Positions 1-12,569 of a stretch of DNA of 64,000 nt are shown here, piece after piece. Within the stretch, counting starts at the first letter, position 1. Each line of letters begins with the position of its first letter. Position numbers and translations under genes: made by a program. The notes under the pieces are model-generated. The model was not told the DNA's origin. It did not search any database and saw nothing but the letters and a program-made list of their open reading frames with translations. This DNA is from Gymnorhina tibicen (Eukaryota > Chordata > Aves > Passeriformes > Artamidae). The stretch is from assembly GCA_013399875.1 (NCBI GenBank), contig VXAZ01006319.1:93471-157470 (forward strand), given 5' to 3'.

Positions 1-3000
1 ATCAAAAAGTAATGAAATCATGGTATAAATTAAAATAGGGCTGCCCATGTCTTGCAACACAAACACAGTAAGTTTCAGAGCATTGGGAATTTGAGGCTGG
101 GATTACTACCTTATAAAAATCATCCTGCTTGTCCTCAGATGTCACCCAGCAGCAGCAGAGTGAAGCACACACAGATGTAGCCTGGCCAGCCTTGCAAAAT
201 GAAAAGCACAAAGGCTCATCAGCCAGAGTTAACTCTTCTAAGGAAAGGAAACTGTGTGTCTGGCAGAGCAGCACTCCTGACCTGTGCAGGGATTAGCTGA
301 AGTTCCACAACTGTCAGAAGGACAGATGGTGACCCAAAATCAGCCTGGTGGGAAGTGCAAAATGGGGTACAGCAAAATACAGCTGCTGCTGCAATGCTGA
401 GAGCTGGGGAACCAAGAGAGCCTGTCAGGAGCGATCAACTCCTGACACGCCAACTGTTTCCACATTGACACGAATTTGTCAGTTTTTAGTGGTACTTCAC
501 AAAGCAACAGCCAACACAAGCGAAGGGCCTGCCCCAATAACCGTGCCTCCCCCGTGGTGCCCTGGCAGACGGCAATGCCCCGTGACAAACCACGTCTGGA
601 ACCCAGCAAAGCACTGGAGAGCCAGCCTGGCTCGTGCATGCTTTGGTTAACCCAAAGAATACTTACGTATATAAGCGTGAAACTCTTCTGGTATTTTCTG
701 GGGAAAATAACAAGAAGTCGTCACAACATGCTGGGATTCACTCTGGTGTCTATGGCCACAGGGCCCAGGAGCGTGGCAGCGCGGCCATGAGTGACCGCAG
801 CCGTGGCACTGAGGGTGCACGGGAGCACTGGGTGGCTGCAGCCCGGGCTGGAGGCTGGCGGGGTGAGGCTGCACTGCTCTCCCCTCACGGCCACACTTGC
901 CATTATGACATGATACCATACATTATACCAGATCGTCCCACAAAACAAAGCCCCCGAGAAGGGAACGTTTCAGCTTAAACTGAGTTTGTGTTCGAAGCTC
1001 ATAAGCATTGACAGAGGGTCAGGGAGTGTTACATTGATCCTGTTCAACATTTCTTATGTGCACGTGGTCCTAAATCCACTCAGTTACACTACTCCTCCGT
1101 GACTCAGAGCCACAAACAGGGAGTGGCCAACGACAGCAACTGGAGCAGCGCCAGCCCCGCGGCTCCGGCTCTGCCCTGCCCAGCCCTGTCCTCCACCTCA
1201 CCCCAGGTCACTCATTCATTCTCTGTGAACACCTGAAATTCAGCATTCCAGTGTGACCCATCACTCCTGGGGCTGTGCCTTCTCCCCCATGGGTCCTCCA
1301 GGTGCCTCCAGCAAGAAATGGCAGCTTGGGAAAGGTGGCACTGGGGCTGGCCAGGGTCCCCATCCCTGGGAGGGCCCTGGGACCTGCTGGCCCCCTCCCA
1401 GGTAGCAAAGGGGCTGCTTCATCACAAAACAAAAATAAAACTCCTTTCCAGCGTCCCAGTGCGAGGGCCCGGTATGGCTTTGGGGAGCCCTGCCTGGCAC
1501 TGCCAGCCTCCCACCGCTTCCCAGGAGAACCGACCTCCTTTCTCCAGGCTCCTCTCCAGCCACGGAGCAGGGAGAGCTCCCAGGAACGGCCGTGGCTGCA
1601 GTGAGAGAAGATTCCTCTTCTGTGTGGTGTGCAGTCCGCATACTTGTTTACGCTGATTCCCACTTCTGGAGATCTCCAGCAGGAAGGATGGGATGATAGT
1701 ATCATACGAGGATAGAAATGGGCTGCAAGAACACTGCACTGGCAGGATAAATATAGAGGACGGCCTAGGACATCGGCCAAGTCCAGGCTTTCCTTACGCT
1801 AAGGGGAGACCAACCTTTAACAAAACATAAACCCAGCCGTGCTACCAAAGAATCTTCATGAAGTACAGCTTAGGGGAGGGGAAAAACAAGAGACACCATG
1901 GAGAGCCTTAAAAGTTTGCCTGACTTCTCAGAATGCCAATGCTTTAAAACTAATATTTGTATGTCACTAATATTTACATGTAAACTACCTCATGTCATTT
2001 GGAAAAATAAACCTAGAAAACTGTTAATTAATAAAAGATATCACGTCTTATTAACGTTCATATAGTAATTACAAAAATCACATATCCATCTGTTAAACAG
2101 TCGGCAAACAAGACAAACGACTGTGTTATGTTAAACAGATTATAAAATGCCTGGGGGAAGGAAATCTAATAGCCCCGACCCAGCCATGAATCAAGCAGCA
2201 GCACATGGGCTCCAGCACACACAAACACACGTGTGCCTTTCCCAAGGCCTTTTTCTGAATTACATATAACAACAACATCAGCAATGAGGTCAGTATGGCA
2301 TTAGGCATAGAAGTCTACATTGAAATGTGATGATGTGATCATTAAGATTTTATTGTCCTTTAAGAAAAATTACTTCCTAAAACGGACAACTACTCCCCCA
2401 AAGATGAGAGTGGAACAATATGCAAAATAACATTAAATCCAATTGCCCCTGTAAACATGGGAATACAGCTACCTTAATCCGATTGAATAAACAAAACTGA
2501 TTTAATTCCTGTTATGTTTGTGAGTGATTTCTGAACATTTGAAGGGAGAAACATACACTCACTGAGAGTAATTGATTCATTAGCATGAACACTGTCAATC
2601 CATCCACGTGTTCTCTGGACACTCAGCGCAGTCCATGGAATGCTGCACACCCATCCTTCACACCGTATATATGCAACTACTGGGTGCCAGCTTGTAGCAG
2701 TCTTACCACAACTGCTCACATAGAAAAGTACTTGTGCTCATTAAAAAGAGGCATTTGAAAAGTGTATTTCACATGAGGTCACACATATTAGCAACTCCCT
2801 CCGCCACTCAGCAGCAACACACACGGCACTGCCACAAAAGGATATCCCGGACAAAAGAGTGAGCACCCCTCTCCCCCACACGAACCGCAGGCATTCCCCC
2901 TGGCAGCTCTTGTTCCCCAGCTTGCCCCGAGCACTTCCCACACTTAGCTCGCTCAGCCCTTCCGCTCCAATCTGCCATAACCTACGAGAAAGAGTCAGTT

Positions 3001-6000
3001 TTCATCCTGCTGACTGCAGAGACTATTTTAGACCTATCCACCACCATCATACACATCTTTTGCCAACATGCCGTGACAAAAAGGCTCTGGTGCTTCATTT
3101 TCCTGAGACCCAAATTTATGGGAACAGAATGTCAAAGGTGTAACAGCAAGGTTCCCCTCACTCCTGCCCTCCAAAAATGGGTGTCAGAAAAATATGGGCA
3201 TGACAGTCCATCAAAAACATTCTCCATGGCCTTCATCAGTGTAAATTTTATGGCTTTTAAGTTTTGACAACACAGAGGGTGACGTCAAGCACAGCAAACC
3301 TGCAATATCTTTCCTCTCAAGGACAACTACCCTTGAGAAATTACAAAGCCAGCACAAAAAGGAGAAGATTTCAGGGCAGCCCAAGCAGCAGGGGACTGTA
3401 ATTCTGCAGGCAATGCCTTTGCTGTGCAGCTGTGCAGCTGTGCATGTGCTCGCAGTCAGGACACAGAACCCTCAGAAGAAGATGGGGAACTGCTTGCCTC
3501 CAGGGAAGGCACAGGACACCCCTGGGGGCACACAACAGCCCTGGGCAGCTCCTGCTCACTCCACATGGGGCCAAGCCCTTTTTATTGCTCTGCACCAGGC
3601 TTCCTTGGGCCTGAACCCGCTCGTGCGCCAGGAATTCTCACTGCCATCCTTCATCTCCTGAAAATGAGCACCTCTCAGCAACTCTTGACTTTCTCCTCCC
3701 ACAAGCTGCAGGGCTCCAGATCTTCACGCTGGGAGCCCTCCTGTAGTCCCCACAGGGCCCCATCCTGAGGACACAGGCTGCCCCACCACGGGGAGCAATG
3801 GCCCATGGCGGTGCTCATGCCTGTGGATACCACAGACAAGAACCATAGGAAGAACACAACTACCTCTTGTTTCCCAAAAACCTTTGCCCCTTGCTCTTAG
3901 GCTGCTTCTGACTTTAATCAGTTGTACTATTTCTTTTCTTCTTCCTTAGTCTGTCATTTAAGACTTCAGATTAACAGTGGGGATGGAGAGAAGCCTAAGC
4001 CACTATTAGCTGAAACAGGCAAGTCAATTAGCCTCCTTCAATGGAACGACATCTGACTGTGTAGCAGGGGGTCAAAAAATGCCCCTTGATGGTTTTTCTT
4101 CATGGGTTAGTGCGGTGGGTTTTCTTGCCATCTGCTTGTGAGTTGATTACTCTTTCATTTCAGGTGAGGAACATCAAATTTAAAGACAGAATCAAGGCAA
4201 AAATAAAAGGGAAGCCTTCTCATCAGCTCCTGCTTTTGAACACTTGGTTTTGTTGTGAAATTTCCACTTCAGGAGGGTTACTGAGAAACCAAATTAAAGA
4301 GAAGTAACACCTGCATGCAGGCTTGTATTGGCAGGGTCTGGACACGTGTGTCTGCCTTTTTGTATGGATGCATGTGTGAAAATCCTGTGCCTGATTCAAC
4401 CATGGGTTTTCTTAATGTTATAAGCTTGAACAAGTTCCTTGACCTTTCCGACCTAGAGACTTTATGCTTAGAACACCAGTGAGCAGTAACAGAGCGCTCA
4501 GGCCACGGCTGTGCCACGCTGCCAGGACGGCCAAGTGTCCCTGTGCTTATCATGCTGCACAAGTGATGGGGCCCACACATCCACAGCACCATGTAAGCAC
4601 CCTGTGCTACTTTAAATTACTTCCTGAATGTCACAGGGAGGGAAGACAAAGCATTCTACAAAAAATGTTCATTCAACAGAAATCGAACGCTACACCCCTC
4701 CGCTTGCTCAGGCTCAGTGACCTGATCCCACCTGGTTCCAGCAGATGCGGTGCCGGTGCCAACAGCAGCGATCTCCCCCTGGGCAGGAAGGCAAAACGTG
4801 GGCAGGAGCCACACAGGTGGGTGCTCACCCCCAGGCTCTGCCAGAGCTCCCAGCTGCACTGCCATGGTGCCTCCTGAGAAAAACAAAAGGAATAAAAAGG
4901 CCACCAGAGCAGCTCAGGATTCAAGTACAAAGTGCATCCACAACAGAGGAACCCAAACCTGAACACGGCCCCCTTTGCTGTTCTTTTTTTCCTCTCTCCT
5001 TGAGTTTCTGACGTAATGCACAGCTCCCTCACAGAAGTGATGTGTGGATTCATAAGTTAATGTGTAAAAGGCCTTTTTGAAGCTATTTAGTGCTAAGTGC
5101 TGTCATTATACAGGTGGGCAGAGCATTTGGAATTGGCACAAGGGAAAGATCTGTGCTGGGGATCAGACACAGTGCAGTGAGAGAAGCAGGCTGGGATAGG
5201 CTGAGCTCCCACAGGCAGCAACGATCCCAAAGGGATACACAGGTACAGACCGGAGTCCTGCAAGGGAGAGGAGCTGAGCACCCTCTTCAAACTGCACAGC
5301 AGGGAGGTCACAGCACTCACCAGGGTTAACCGCGGCTGTCAGTACTCACATGGACCAGAGCAGCCCACAGCAGAAGTTACCTGTGGGTGTCAGTGGCTAC
5401 TTCTACTGGAAGAAGGCTGGGCCAGGAGGAGACCCAGGAGTCCCATGTCTGTGACCAGCAGTGCACCCTAGTGCTCACAGCTACACAAGCTCCCGTGCTC
5501 TCTGCTAAACCCACTGCAGCCATGATGGGGACTGGATGCACCCATGCCAGGTGCTGAGCACACCTGCCTGCATGCAGACCCTGCTCGGCAGCACCAGGGA
5601 CCTGGTGCCCAGCATCTCTGGCACTGGCTCGGGACACAGAGCCCCCTCCCTTGGGATGAGACCACCCCCCCCACAAGGGCACAAGGAGGATGTCCCTGTC
5701 CATGTTACCCCAGAGCTGGTGCCTCTGAGAGCCCCAAGCCCAGAGCTCGAGCTGGCCAAGCAAGTGCCTGAAGCAGTGGAGGAGAGCAGGTCTGATGGCC
5801 ACTCAGACACGCACTCCATGCAGGGTCTTACAGCCCTATTTCCAGAAGAAACCAAGCCAAAAGCTGCACTGTTGCGCAACACTGCACAGAAAGGAAAATA
5901 GCAGCCAGCAGCGCTGGAAACGTGCAGGGACAAAAACTGCTGATGAAGTCCACAGGAGCTGGTAAGAACTCACTAATGTAAGTGCTTAATTATACTGCTG

Positions 6001-7429
6001 AATGTGCATTGCCGAGACAAGAGGTGGCCCATGGCCGTGGCCAGCTGACCGCTCCCAGGTCACACGCTGGAAGAGGAAACAGAGAAAACAGAGTGCTGAG
6101 CTGTATACTGGAAAATGTATTACTAAATGACATGAACTTGCATTTGAAAGGAACTGCTGATTGTGAATAAATCCACCATATGGCTTTACAAAGCTAAGAG
6201 TGTGTTTATTTCCCAAATATAGCCAGATCAGCCTCTGACAGCCGGTTTTCTTTTATAATCCATGTCAGAAAATTATTTAGAGTGTAGTATCAAACAGTTT
6301 GTTGGGTGACTGGTGTAACACAAGGAGTTCACAGTAAGAGCAGCGTCTCATGTACAGCAATTACACCTGCACAGCTCCACCACAACATCACCATATGTAA
6401 GGGGTTTCGGAGACCTTTTTGGTGACCTTGTCCTGTAAAGCTGCCTGCAGAGAAAAAAAGGTTAAATCTCAAACTACTGGGTTTTTTAATGTTTTCAGTG
6501 AGTCCCATGTGTGGCCCTGTGACCCTTCATGTGGTGACTTGTGACATTCCTGGGTGGGCTTGGTAGATGTGGCACCCAAAACCCAAGGGGCTGCAGGCTG
6601 TCACTGGGTATTTCCCATCTGGTCTAGCGAGCCAGCACAGCAGCTGAACACATCTCTGGGTCTGATCAGAGACACTGAACTGTGCCTGTGGCTGTGTCAA
6701 ACGCAGCCCATGTTGCTGGGGAAAACGGCCACCCTTGCCCCTGGCCTGGGCAGGAGAACGGTTTCAGCAATTCCACCGATACACAAAGCTGCCTGTGGCA
6801 GGGACAACAAATAGAGACAATTTCCCTGTTTTTTCTTATTGGTAGGTCATCCTGACCACACCACACTCACCATCCTGCCTTCCCCAAAAGTGCTTAAAAT
6901 AACTCCATTTAAAGGCAGCCGCAGCCCGAGATCTGCTCTGAAGCTCAGCCCCCGCCAGCTGCTCTTCCCTCTCACTCTCAAGCATTTCCCTGCAACCTCC
7001 ATCAGGTCCCTTCCGAGTGGGAGGGATGACAGAAGGCACCTTTGTGCTGATTTAAGCACTAACTAAATATAGACAGTAGGGGAACGCTGGGAAGCTACAG
7101 CTGAACCCATCTGTAGTGAGGAAAATACAGTCACAGAATGGAAATATCTCCAGAGATATCTTGGAAATGTGCTTATAATTCGGCTTATGCTTTTGTTGGA
7201 GCCGTTCGACATGGAAAATTGCAGGAAGTCTGAGCTCCAGGTAGCCCGTAGAGGCCGATGGTCACACAGGAATGGGATCAGCGCGGGAGAGGTGTGGGGA
7301 GCAGCATCCCGGCACAAACTGGGGGAGAAGAAAAATAATTTTCAAAATCCTCCAACGCCAGGACGGAACATTCACAACCAGAAGTATTTTTGATAAAAAA
7401 ATCCCTCAGCGACGTTTTCTGTCATTAAA

Positions 7430-7790
7430 GACGAGCGCTCGTCCCGCGGGTCAGCGCCGGTCGGGGCTCGGCACTCCGAGCATCCCCCGGAGAGATGTCA
7501 GATCGGGGCGAGTCCGACCCCCGCGGGGACAGGCGGAAGGACAGAGCCGGAGCGGCCGGTGCTCCCCGCATCCCGGGCTGCCGCCGCCGGCGGTGGGGGG
7601 GCCCTGCCCGTGGGCCCCCGCCCGCCGAGGCTGTCGCTGCGCCCCGCGGGACAGGGGCGTTCACCGGCACCGGGAGCCCGCGGCACCGGGAGCCCGCGGC
7701 ACCGGGAGCCCGCGGCACCGACACCGCCCCCGCCCGGCAGCCGGCGGGAGCGCACCCACGGGCGCGGCCAGAAGCTGCTTGTTCCAGGTG
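7430..7790. promoter_or_regulatory. CpG island inside PPP2R2B intron 1
   Basis: CpG density rises sharply from about 7430 and falls after about 7790. The island contains a 16-bp GC-rich tandem repeat. It is about 5 kb downstream of the B-beta-2 exon in the direction of PPP2R2B transcription, so an alternative PPP2R2B first exon, an antisense promoter or an enhancer are all possible. I found no coding exon in it that I recognise. Confidence 0.6.
7665..7720. repeat. 16-bp GC-rich minisatellite, 3.5 copies
   Basis: The unit cggcaccgggagcccg occurs three times exactly (7665-7680, 7681-7696, 7697-7712), followed by its first eight bases. It lies inside the 7.4-7.8 kb CpG island. Perfect identity between copies suggests recent expansion or copy-number variation. 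Confidence 0.95.
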
Positions 7791-9772
7791 TATCTGTGAG
7801 CAGAACTTGGAGTCCCTGCCCTGTCCAGCAGTGACATCTCCCCGCAGGTGGAGTTTGCCTCCTGCAAACAAATAATATCTCGTTTGTTTTTTTAAGATAA
7901 AATCTGCAGCTTCGAGGCCTGGAGACAAAGCTTCAGCACAGACCGCACACAATGCCCTCAAGGAGGTATTTAAGCAAACCACAAGCATCTCTCATGACCC
8001 ACTCCTGTCAGAGCTAATTGAGAGCCACCATTTCAACTGCATTTAATCAAAACTTTCAAGGCTCCAAAGTCAGCAGAATCACCTCCTGCTCTGTATTCAG
8101 CTCTACTCTCTATAATGAACTCTGTGGTCAGGAATTTTCCCTCTCTTGGCCAACCAGCACGAAAAGTATTGCTGAGCAAAATCTAAAAGGACAGACTGGT
8201 CCCAGTTTACTCCTCCCATGATGTATGGTCCCATGAACCAGCCTGCAGAGCACTCTGACTCTGGCTGATCAGCCCCAAACTCTGATCAAAGACAGCCCCA
8301 TGTTCTCCACACAAGTCCTGTGGCCTTGCCCGCTGCCCACCCCAAGGGAACACCCCAGCAATGCCCTTGGCAAGGCTTCCTCTCACTCAGAAGCGTCACA
8401 GGGGAACGCGAACATTAATTTTCTTTAAAAGAGCAGCTCAGTGTCACACCCATTACTCAAACCAAATTCAACCCCACTCTCTACCCAACAGCTTTGAGAG
8501 AACATAAATGAGGTCATGAGCCTGGGAAATAGGTGCGAAAAGCACAGACTTTTGAAATAATTAAAGCTGATCTCCATGTCAGGCCATGTCTGAGCCTAGG
8601 AGCTACCATGATTTTTACATTTTTCTCCTTTAAAAGCCACCTATTTCAGCAGAGTTCTATCACTTTTGGCTGTAAACTTACAACAGTGTAAGATCATGTG
8701 AGGGATCATGGCCTCAATATAAAAATGTTTGTACTATCAGAGCTCATTTACAGACACAAAGCACTTTTATGTGGCATTAAGAGGTTTAGAAATGCCACTC
8801 AGAAGAATTTAAAAATTCCACCCCGAACTGATGTGAGCACAGTGTGAGCTCAGATCCCTGTTCCTGTTACGCGGCTTTCGCACATGAGCTCCCAGCTCGT
8901 AGCCCTGTGTTCACATGGGGATGGGACCTGCTCGTACAAGGAGCAGCAGCAGACACAAAAATGTTATTTTTTGTAAAAGGCCTTGATATGGGCAGAGTAA
9001 GAAAAAGTGCAAGGGAAATGCAATCAGTGCAGCCAAGGAAAGGTATTTCCAGCTCCTTAGTCACCACAACAAAAATACAGGTGCACTGATCATCCCCAAT
9101 GGAGAAAACCAACCCACCTGCACCGCTGCCGAGCCTGAACACCAGTACCAGAGCCCGAGGCTTTGGGCTGGGCACCCGCCATGCTCTGAGCAGCACCTCT
9201 GCCATGGGAGCTCCCCACCACGTCCTGCCAGGACACGGTTCATCACGTCTCAAAGCATCCCAACCTGCACCTCTCCCGTCCCCCTGCTGCGGCACATCAC
9301 CTGCCTCACACCAGGCACTGCTGCAGGAACTGGGATTCCGCTCCCTCAGGCAAACAGGAATAAAAGAGACGAAATGGGTATCACAGAAACAAGGCCTTAA
9401 GCTCACTGGGAGAAGAAATAATTTCCACACTGCTTCAGTTCGACACTATGCCTTGTATTTTGGATAGGGAATTAGCCCTTTTCCCCCCAGCCACAAAATC
9501 CAGTTCTTTGTAGCCACACAGAATTAACCTCATTTACCATTAGGAAATGAACCGACCAGGCAGCTGGACTCTTGCACATGGTGCGTGTCCTGATAAATAA
9601 GACCTGAAATTAAAGCCAGTTTGATGTTCTTCACTCAAAAGCAAGGGTTGATGTGGCATTCAGAATGAGAAACTACAAAATAGCTAAATCAGGAGATGCA
9701 ATTATTGTAGAAAGTTCAATCTTAACTCAGTGTTCTCTTCCATCAGCCTTACACTAATAGCCTCTCTTCATG

Positions 9773-9811
9773 TAATTATAGACTATTAATTACACCAAAC
9801 CATATTTGCAT
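9773..9811. promoter_or_regulatory. Candidate regulatory cluster: two TAATTA sites and an octamer
   Basis: Two TAATTA homeodomain cores (9773-9778 and 9787-9792) are followed by ATTTGCAT, the POU/Oct octamer, at 9804-9811, all within 39 bases of an AT-rich block in PPP2R2B intron 1. Such clusters occur in neural enhancers but also arise by chance in AT-rich DNA. Conservation would have to be tested. Confidence 0.3.
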
Positions 9812-10460
9812 ACTTTTGCAATCGTGCTGTACCTCTAATTCACACACCATCCTGTAAAACTAGGACTGCTGTAAACTTAATTTCTGTGGGTTTCCCTCCA
9901 GAGTCACAAGGACTTCCATGAAGCTTCCAGCTGCTGGTGGCCTGATTAACTCAGGTCGGAACCACTGGAATGACTCTCCAGGAAAATAAACCCACTTGTG
10001 GTCAACACAGCAGGAACAAAATGTACAAGCTGGTGATAAGTGTAATAGCCATCATAAAAACAAATGTAAAGTCTCCAAACCAGAAAACTGACTATTTTAG
10101 GTTCACTCCAGGTGAATGATTTTGTGTGAGAGCTCTCCTGCGTGTGGACTGAGGTTTGCTCTGTGACAGGACTGAGCACAGTGGAGGAGCCTGTCGGCCA
10201 CCAGCCAGCTGGTCCCTTCACCACTCCATGCACTTACAAGCTGGTGTCAGGGACCAGGAGCTTTAAGGCACATTTTAAACCGCTCCCAAGCAGACCTTCC
10301 TTCATGTTGTTAATTGGCCTGTTCTACTGATCCCACTGAAACCTGACCACACTTTCTGTGGTTACCCATGGAGGAATCTGCTGTCTGGAGCATATGAGGA
10401 AATAATTATTACTTTTTACATGCATCACTCAGAAATATTTCAAAGGCCAAAAGCTTAGCC

Positions 10461-10578
10461 TAGAGGTGCCCCTAAGGTAAAGAGTTTAGTTTTAAGGTGC
10501 CTCTGGCTGAGCTTTCATCTTAAAGGCCCCTACAAAGCTAACCCTCTAGTTTAAGGGCACTTTTGAGCTAAGCTTTAG
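10461..10578. repeat. Degenerate tandem repeat, about 4 copies of 29-30 bp
   Basis: Four successive blocks begin near 10461, 10490, 10520 and 10550. Each has a core like TTTAAGGTGCCTCT followed by an AGCTAA- or GCTGAGC-like element. The copies are strongly diverged but keep the 29-30 bp spacing, which indicates an old tandem array rather than recent slippage. Confidence 0.6.
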
Positions 10579-11034
10579 TATCAGCTCTAACACGAGTGAC
10601 TGAACATCCTGGCCTTCAGGTCACCTCCACTGGAACCTCCTAAAATGCTGGTTCAGAGCCTGGACACAAACGGAGAGATACGGAAAACCAGAAAATTGTA
10701 AAAGGCTTCAAAGAAAACAAACCTCAGGGCTACTGAAACACAGGCATTGCTCCACTCTTTGGATTGTTTGTGAGCCAGGGTACTATTATACAAATATTCT
10801 GGAAATTATCATAACTTCCAAACAGGAAAACACACAGAGCTACTCAAAAGATGACAGAGGAGTTGCTGTGACTTATCAAGGAGCAGGGATCAGAATTCAT
10901 CTGTGCCGTTCTCTTGCCATTCAGTGTGTAATTTGGAAGCTCATACAGTTTCTGAAGATGAAATATAAATTCTCTTTCTGTTTCAACTGCTGCAGGAAAG
11001 ACCTGGACTGCTGGCGGGAGGAGAGCTGCCCACG

Positions 11035-11315
11035 GCCAGGTGAGCTTCGGCCGAGCTCGCCACGGGCTCACGGCTGGGCAGTGGCAGTGGGCACTACGCC
11101 GGCACCGAGCCGACAGCCGCCCCTCGTCCTGGTGCCCCTCGGGACAGCTCCGGAGGCTGTGCCCTCTCTCGGGGGATGCTGGAGGTCGAGGACAAGGACT
11201 TTGTGTCCCCAGCGGCAGGGCGGAGCGAGGCTGCACTGCGGGCCAGCGCTCATCCTCGCTGCGGACAGTCCCTGCCCTGTGCCTCGGCAGCTGCAGCCCA
11301 GGCAGACCCTCGGCG
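11035..11315. promoter_or_regulatory. Small CpG-rich patch in PPP2R2B intron 1
   Basis: This is a local CpG-rich stretch flanked by AT-rich DNA, about 1.4 kb from the B-beta-2 exon. Just before it on the plus strand, a sequence with an acceptor-like tttcaactgctgcag and a donor-like ccaggtgagc bounds a possible 46-base exon (about 10996-11041). No protein or RNA that I recognise uses it. It may be a secondary promoter or an antisense RNA exon. Confidence 0.4.
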
Positions 11316-12569
11316 AGGTGCCAGCCGTTCTTCAGAGGCCTTGAAAGAAACATTCATTGCCAAATACATAATATTTACCCCACTGGGTTTTTTAAAGCTA
11401 TTTATTAAACTTCTTTTTCAGGCAGGAGGCAGCTCTTACCTTTTCTTCTTGGTTTTGCTAATGAGTTAGGGTGGAACAGGGTCCTTTAAACTCTCGAGAC
11501 CTCAGTTTTATCCCAAGTTTATTATAGGCATCTAATCATGGGTCTAAGAAAGAATGCTGTTCAAGTTTCATTCTTTCTACATGGTTTGCTATGGAGAAGA
11601 ATGCACAGCACACTGGTGTGACATTTTTTCTTTAACTCTTTTTTTTCCTCAGTTCTGTCATATGACCTCCCTTAAAACAGCACACAGGTGTGCTTCTCCA
11701 CTGAGTTACTTGTTCCCGTACAATAATCCAGAAATGACTTGTTCAGGATATCTTAATGGACTGTGCCTTTGGACAAAGTCAACATGAAAACAAATCTTCA
11801 GAAAAATTCTCAAAGAAAGAACTTGAGAGTCAGTTATCTAATTGGATAATTTTATCTGTTTAGAACTTCAGAGAAACTTTAAAACAAAGAAGTCTATACT
11901 GTCTGCTTGGATTGAACTACAGCAACCTGAGCAGCTGTAGTAACTTAGCCTGGAGTGTCATCACCTGCTACCAAGTGCTCCTTGCTTGACCTTTCCACTC
12001 CACACCCTCAGCAACCAAACATCCCTCCAGAGTTTGCCTGGAGTTTCCTCTTGGATCGGGTTGGTAATTCAGTCACGTACACAGACTGATAGGTCTGCAG
12101 AAAATTGGGTGACAGGGGGGCAGTTTTCCTCATTAACTGATTTTGTTTAGGGCAAATGAGGAAAACCGCTGTGGTTCCACACGGGGAGCAGCAGTGCCGG
12201 GAATGTAAATCCCACGGAGCTGTCTGGTGCCTGCGGATGACCCATAGACCTGTCCGACAGCTCCCACACCGCGTCACACGGGGATGAATCCGCAAGAATG
12301 GGCTCTCTGCTGCGAGAGTCCCACGGAAGTCTCGGCAAACACAGTCCCGCTACTTTGCATTCCTACCCTGGAAATGCGAAGTTGAAACACTGCTGAGAAC
12401 ATTTCCTTTTTCCCAAATTGCTGCAGAGCTGTTTCGCCAAGACGTGGAAACACGCTCTGCTGACGGCGGGAGAGAGGTCGGATGACCGGAGGCGGGCAGA
12501 GCATGGCAGGATTGTTCCACTTCCTCGGGAATATCCGGATGCATTTAAGGCCACATCTACAAACTACAC

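Noticed and set aside
1208..1780. A 190-codon minus-strand frame near the left edge
   Set aside because: No recognisable domain, overlapping frames of similar length on both strands, and it lies in an intron.
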